From CBFDBF01 sp050295355 (lineage in GTDB: Bacteria; Pseudomonadota; Gammaproteobacteria; Chromatiales; Chromatiaceae): a stretch of DNA of 14,122 bases. Below, piece after piece: positions 12,928 through 14,122 of the stretch. The notes beneath the pieces are model-generated. The model saw only the letters and a program-made list of their open reading frames with translations. It had not been told where the DNA came from and did not search any database. The position numbers were made by a program, and so were the translations under genes. The stretch spans positions 1-14,122 of the forward strand of contig JBNKPL010000058.1 of assembly GCA_050295355.1 (NCBI GenBank). The letters run 5' to 3'. Every line of letters starts with the position of its first letter. Position 1 is the stretch's first letter.

Positions 12928-13803
12928 TCATTGCAAAATATCCTCTTCCAGCGGCCTGGCGGGATAGTGAAACGGCACCGGGCCGTCCGCCAGACCGTGC
13001 ATAAACTGATCCACCCAGCCGGAACCCGCCGCCTGCATCTGCTCGGGCGTACCGTGCGCCACCACCTTGCCGTCAGAGATCAGATAGATCAGATCCGCAA
13101 TATCGGCGGTCTCCTGCACATCATGGGAGACCACGATACTGGTCAACTGGCTGGCGTCATTGAGCGCCCGGATCAGCGTGACCAACACACCCATGGAGAT
13201 GGGGTCCTGGCCGGTAAACGGCTCGTCGTACATGATCATCATGGGATCCAGCGCCATGGCGCGGGCCAGGGCCACCCGGCGCGCCATACCGCCGGAGAGT
13301 TCGCTCGGCATCAATTGGCTGGCGCCGCGCAGTCCCACCGCCTCCAGCTTGAGCAACACCAGCTTGCGGATCAGGGATTCGGGCAGCTTGGTGTGTTCCC
13401 GCAGGGGGTACGCCACATTGTCAAAGACGCTTATATCGGTCAGCAACGCGCCGCTCTGAAACAGCATCCCCATGCGCATGCGCAGTTTATAGAGCTCATT
13501 GTTGCCCAGTTTGTGGACGTTCTGGCCGTCCACATGGATGGTTCCCGCCTGCGGGCGCAACTGGCCGCCGATCAGCTTCAGCAGAGTGGTCTTGCCAGTG
13601 CCGCTGGGACCCATGATCGCGGTGACCTTGCCGCGGGGTATATCGAGATCCACACCGTCAAAAATCGCCCGCTCGCCGCGAAAAAAACGCAAGCCGCGAA
13701 TCTTGATCAAGGGTTCGTTACTGTCCGCTGTCTCCGGCATTTCTTGGTTCACTTGATTATTGGTATCCATACGCCGCCGCCAACCCGGCGGAAAGTGGGC
13801 CAT
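12928..13803 (-). CDS. mlaF: MlaF, ATPase subunit of the MlaFEDB lipid transporter
   Basis: This ABC-type ATPase (291 residues as called) powers MlaFEDB. Walker A is GPSGTGKT (65-72), the Q-loop is Q116 in LFQSG, the signature is LSGGM (169-173), Walker B is MIMYDEP (189-195) and the switch histidine is H227 in VVSHD. The C-terminal extension GLADGPVPFHYPA is the MlaF-specific tail that reaches across to the partner subunit. Two starts are possible. ATG 13803 has AAAGGGG close upstream and was chosen. ATG 13770 gives 280 residues, closer to the E. coli length, but lacks a ribosome site and follows a small hairpin (13777-13791). This is the first gene of mlaFEDCB. No clear promoter was found in the 97-bp gap upstream. 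Confidence 0.94.
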   Translation of the reverse strand: MAHFPPGWRRRMDTNNQVNQEMPETADSNEPLIKIRGLRFFRGERAIFDGVDLDIPRGKVTAIMGPSGTGKTTLLKLIGGQLRPQAGTIHVDGQNVHKLGNNELYKLRMRMGMLFQSGALLTDISVFDNVAYPLREHTKLPESLIRKLVLLKLEAVGLRGASQLMPSELSGGMARRVALARAMALDPMMIMYDEPFTGQDPISMGVLVTLIRALNDASQLTSIVVSHDVQETADIADLIYLISDGKVVAHGTPEQMQAAGSGWVDQFMHGLADGPVPFHYPARPLEEDILQ

Positions 13804-13900
13804 TTTCCCCTTTCGTAGCGGGAAGCGTCAACCAGATGTTTATTCCCCCTACCCGTGTTGTTTAGCGGAAATGTAAAAACCATCTCTATCTTGGACCTGG

Positions 13901-14122
13901 TCAGACCAACATGCCGCCATGCTTTGTCGAACCCCGTCCATGCAGCCACCAGAGCAGCAGCAGACCCGGCACGGCGATGAGCGCACAGAGTAGAAAAAAG
14001 CCTACCCATCCCATCCACTCCGCCATAAAACCAGTTGGCGTAGCGGCAATCACCCGTGGAACACCCATAAAACTGGTCAGCAGGGCATATTGGGTTGCAG
14101 TAAATTTTTTATTAGTCAGGTT
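13901..14122 (-). CDS. MFS transporter, AmpG-like, C-terminal fragment
   Basis: These are the last 73 codons of a gene that runs off the right edge of the window. The translation starts NLTNKKFTATQYALLTS and shows the typical last helices of AmpG-type major facilitator permeases: the TATQYALLTS motif, a GVPRVIAATPTGFMAE loop, and a final helix with FFLLCALIAVPGLLLLWWL, ending in a short basic tail. AmpG imports anhydro-muropeptides for peptidoglycan recycling. With only the C terminus visible, a related MFS permease of other specificity cannot be excluded. It runs in the same direction as mlaF with a 97-bp gap. The usual neighbour at this position in Pseudomonas and E. coli is kdsD, so gene order changes here. 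A perfect 5+1+5 palindrome spans its stop codon. Confidence 0.85.
   Translation of the reverse strand, partial: NLTNKKFTATQYALLTSFMGVPRVIAATPTGFMAEWMGWVGFFLLCALIAVPGLLLLWWLHGRGSTKHGGMLV

Noticed and set aside
13804..13900. Promoter for the mla operon and terminator for the MFS gene
   Set aside because: A TTTACA hexamer is present on the minus strand, but no -10 match lies at the right distance. The stems near the MFS stop are too short or lack a U-tract.
13749..14018. Minus-strand 89-codon frame across the mlaF start and the right-edge gene
   Set aside because: It overlaps the MFS C terminus and the mlaF start in another frame and shows no conserved sequence.

Overview
The window is a stretch of housekeeping chromosome from a GC-rich gammaproteobacterium. 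The evidence is the gene set and order: petABC next to sspAB, then a Nif3-like gene, an AlgW-type protease, hisC-hisD-hisG, murA and the mla operon. From memory, this order closely matches Pseudomonas aeruginosa PA4427 to PA4456. It also fits Chromatiales-like sulfur or halophilic gammaproteobacteria. I cannot name the genus.

Layout, left to right. A small plus-strand DUF3301 protein (84-386) converges on sspB and sspA (390-1442, minus), which encode the ClpXP adaptor SspB and the RNA polymerase-associated stringent starvation protein A. A strong hairpin terminator separates these from petA-petB-petC (4121 down to 1589, minus), the Rieske, cytochrome b and cytochrome c1 subunits of the bc1 complex, joined by overlapping stop/start codons. 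A Nif3/YbgI-like gene (minus) and an AlgW/DegS-type envelope protease (plus) then diverge from a gap of about 41 bp. The protease converges on hisC, itself the last gene of a minus-strand hisG-hisD-hisC set downstream of murA. A compact terminator-plus-promoter gap separates murA from mlaF-mlaE-mlaD-mlaC-mlaB, the MlaFEDB phospholipid transporter of the inner membrane and its periplasmic shuttle MlaC. The right edge holds the last 73 codons of an AmpG-like MFS transporter.

Much of the window serves the envelope: outer-membrane lipid asymmetry (mla), the first committed step of peptidoglycan synthesis (murA), envelope stress proteolysis (AlgW), a possible muropeptide permease, and the respiratory chain (pet). 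The his genes and the Ssp proteins are passengers of a conserved neighbourhood. Coding density is very high. Every non-coding gap is under 170 bp, so no gene-free stretch needs separate description.

I see no phage, insertion sequence, CRISPR array, toxin-antitoxin or defence system, and no convincing novel multi-gene system. The unusual signals are intergenic: an imperfect inverted repeat of CAC(A/G)GAG units that forms the whole leader of hisG, loss of the bolA/ibaG-like gene expected between mlaB and murA, short perfect palindromes at several gene ends, and a very compressed divergent control region.
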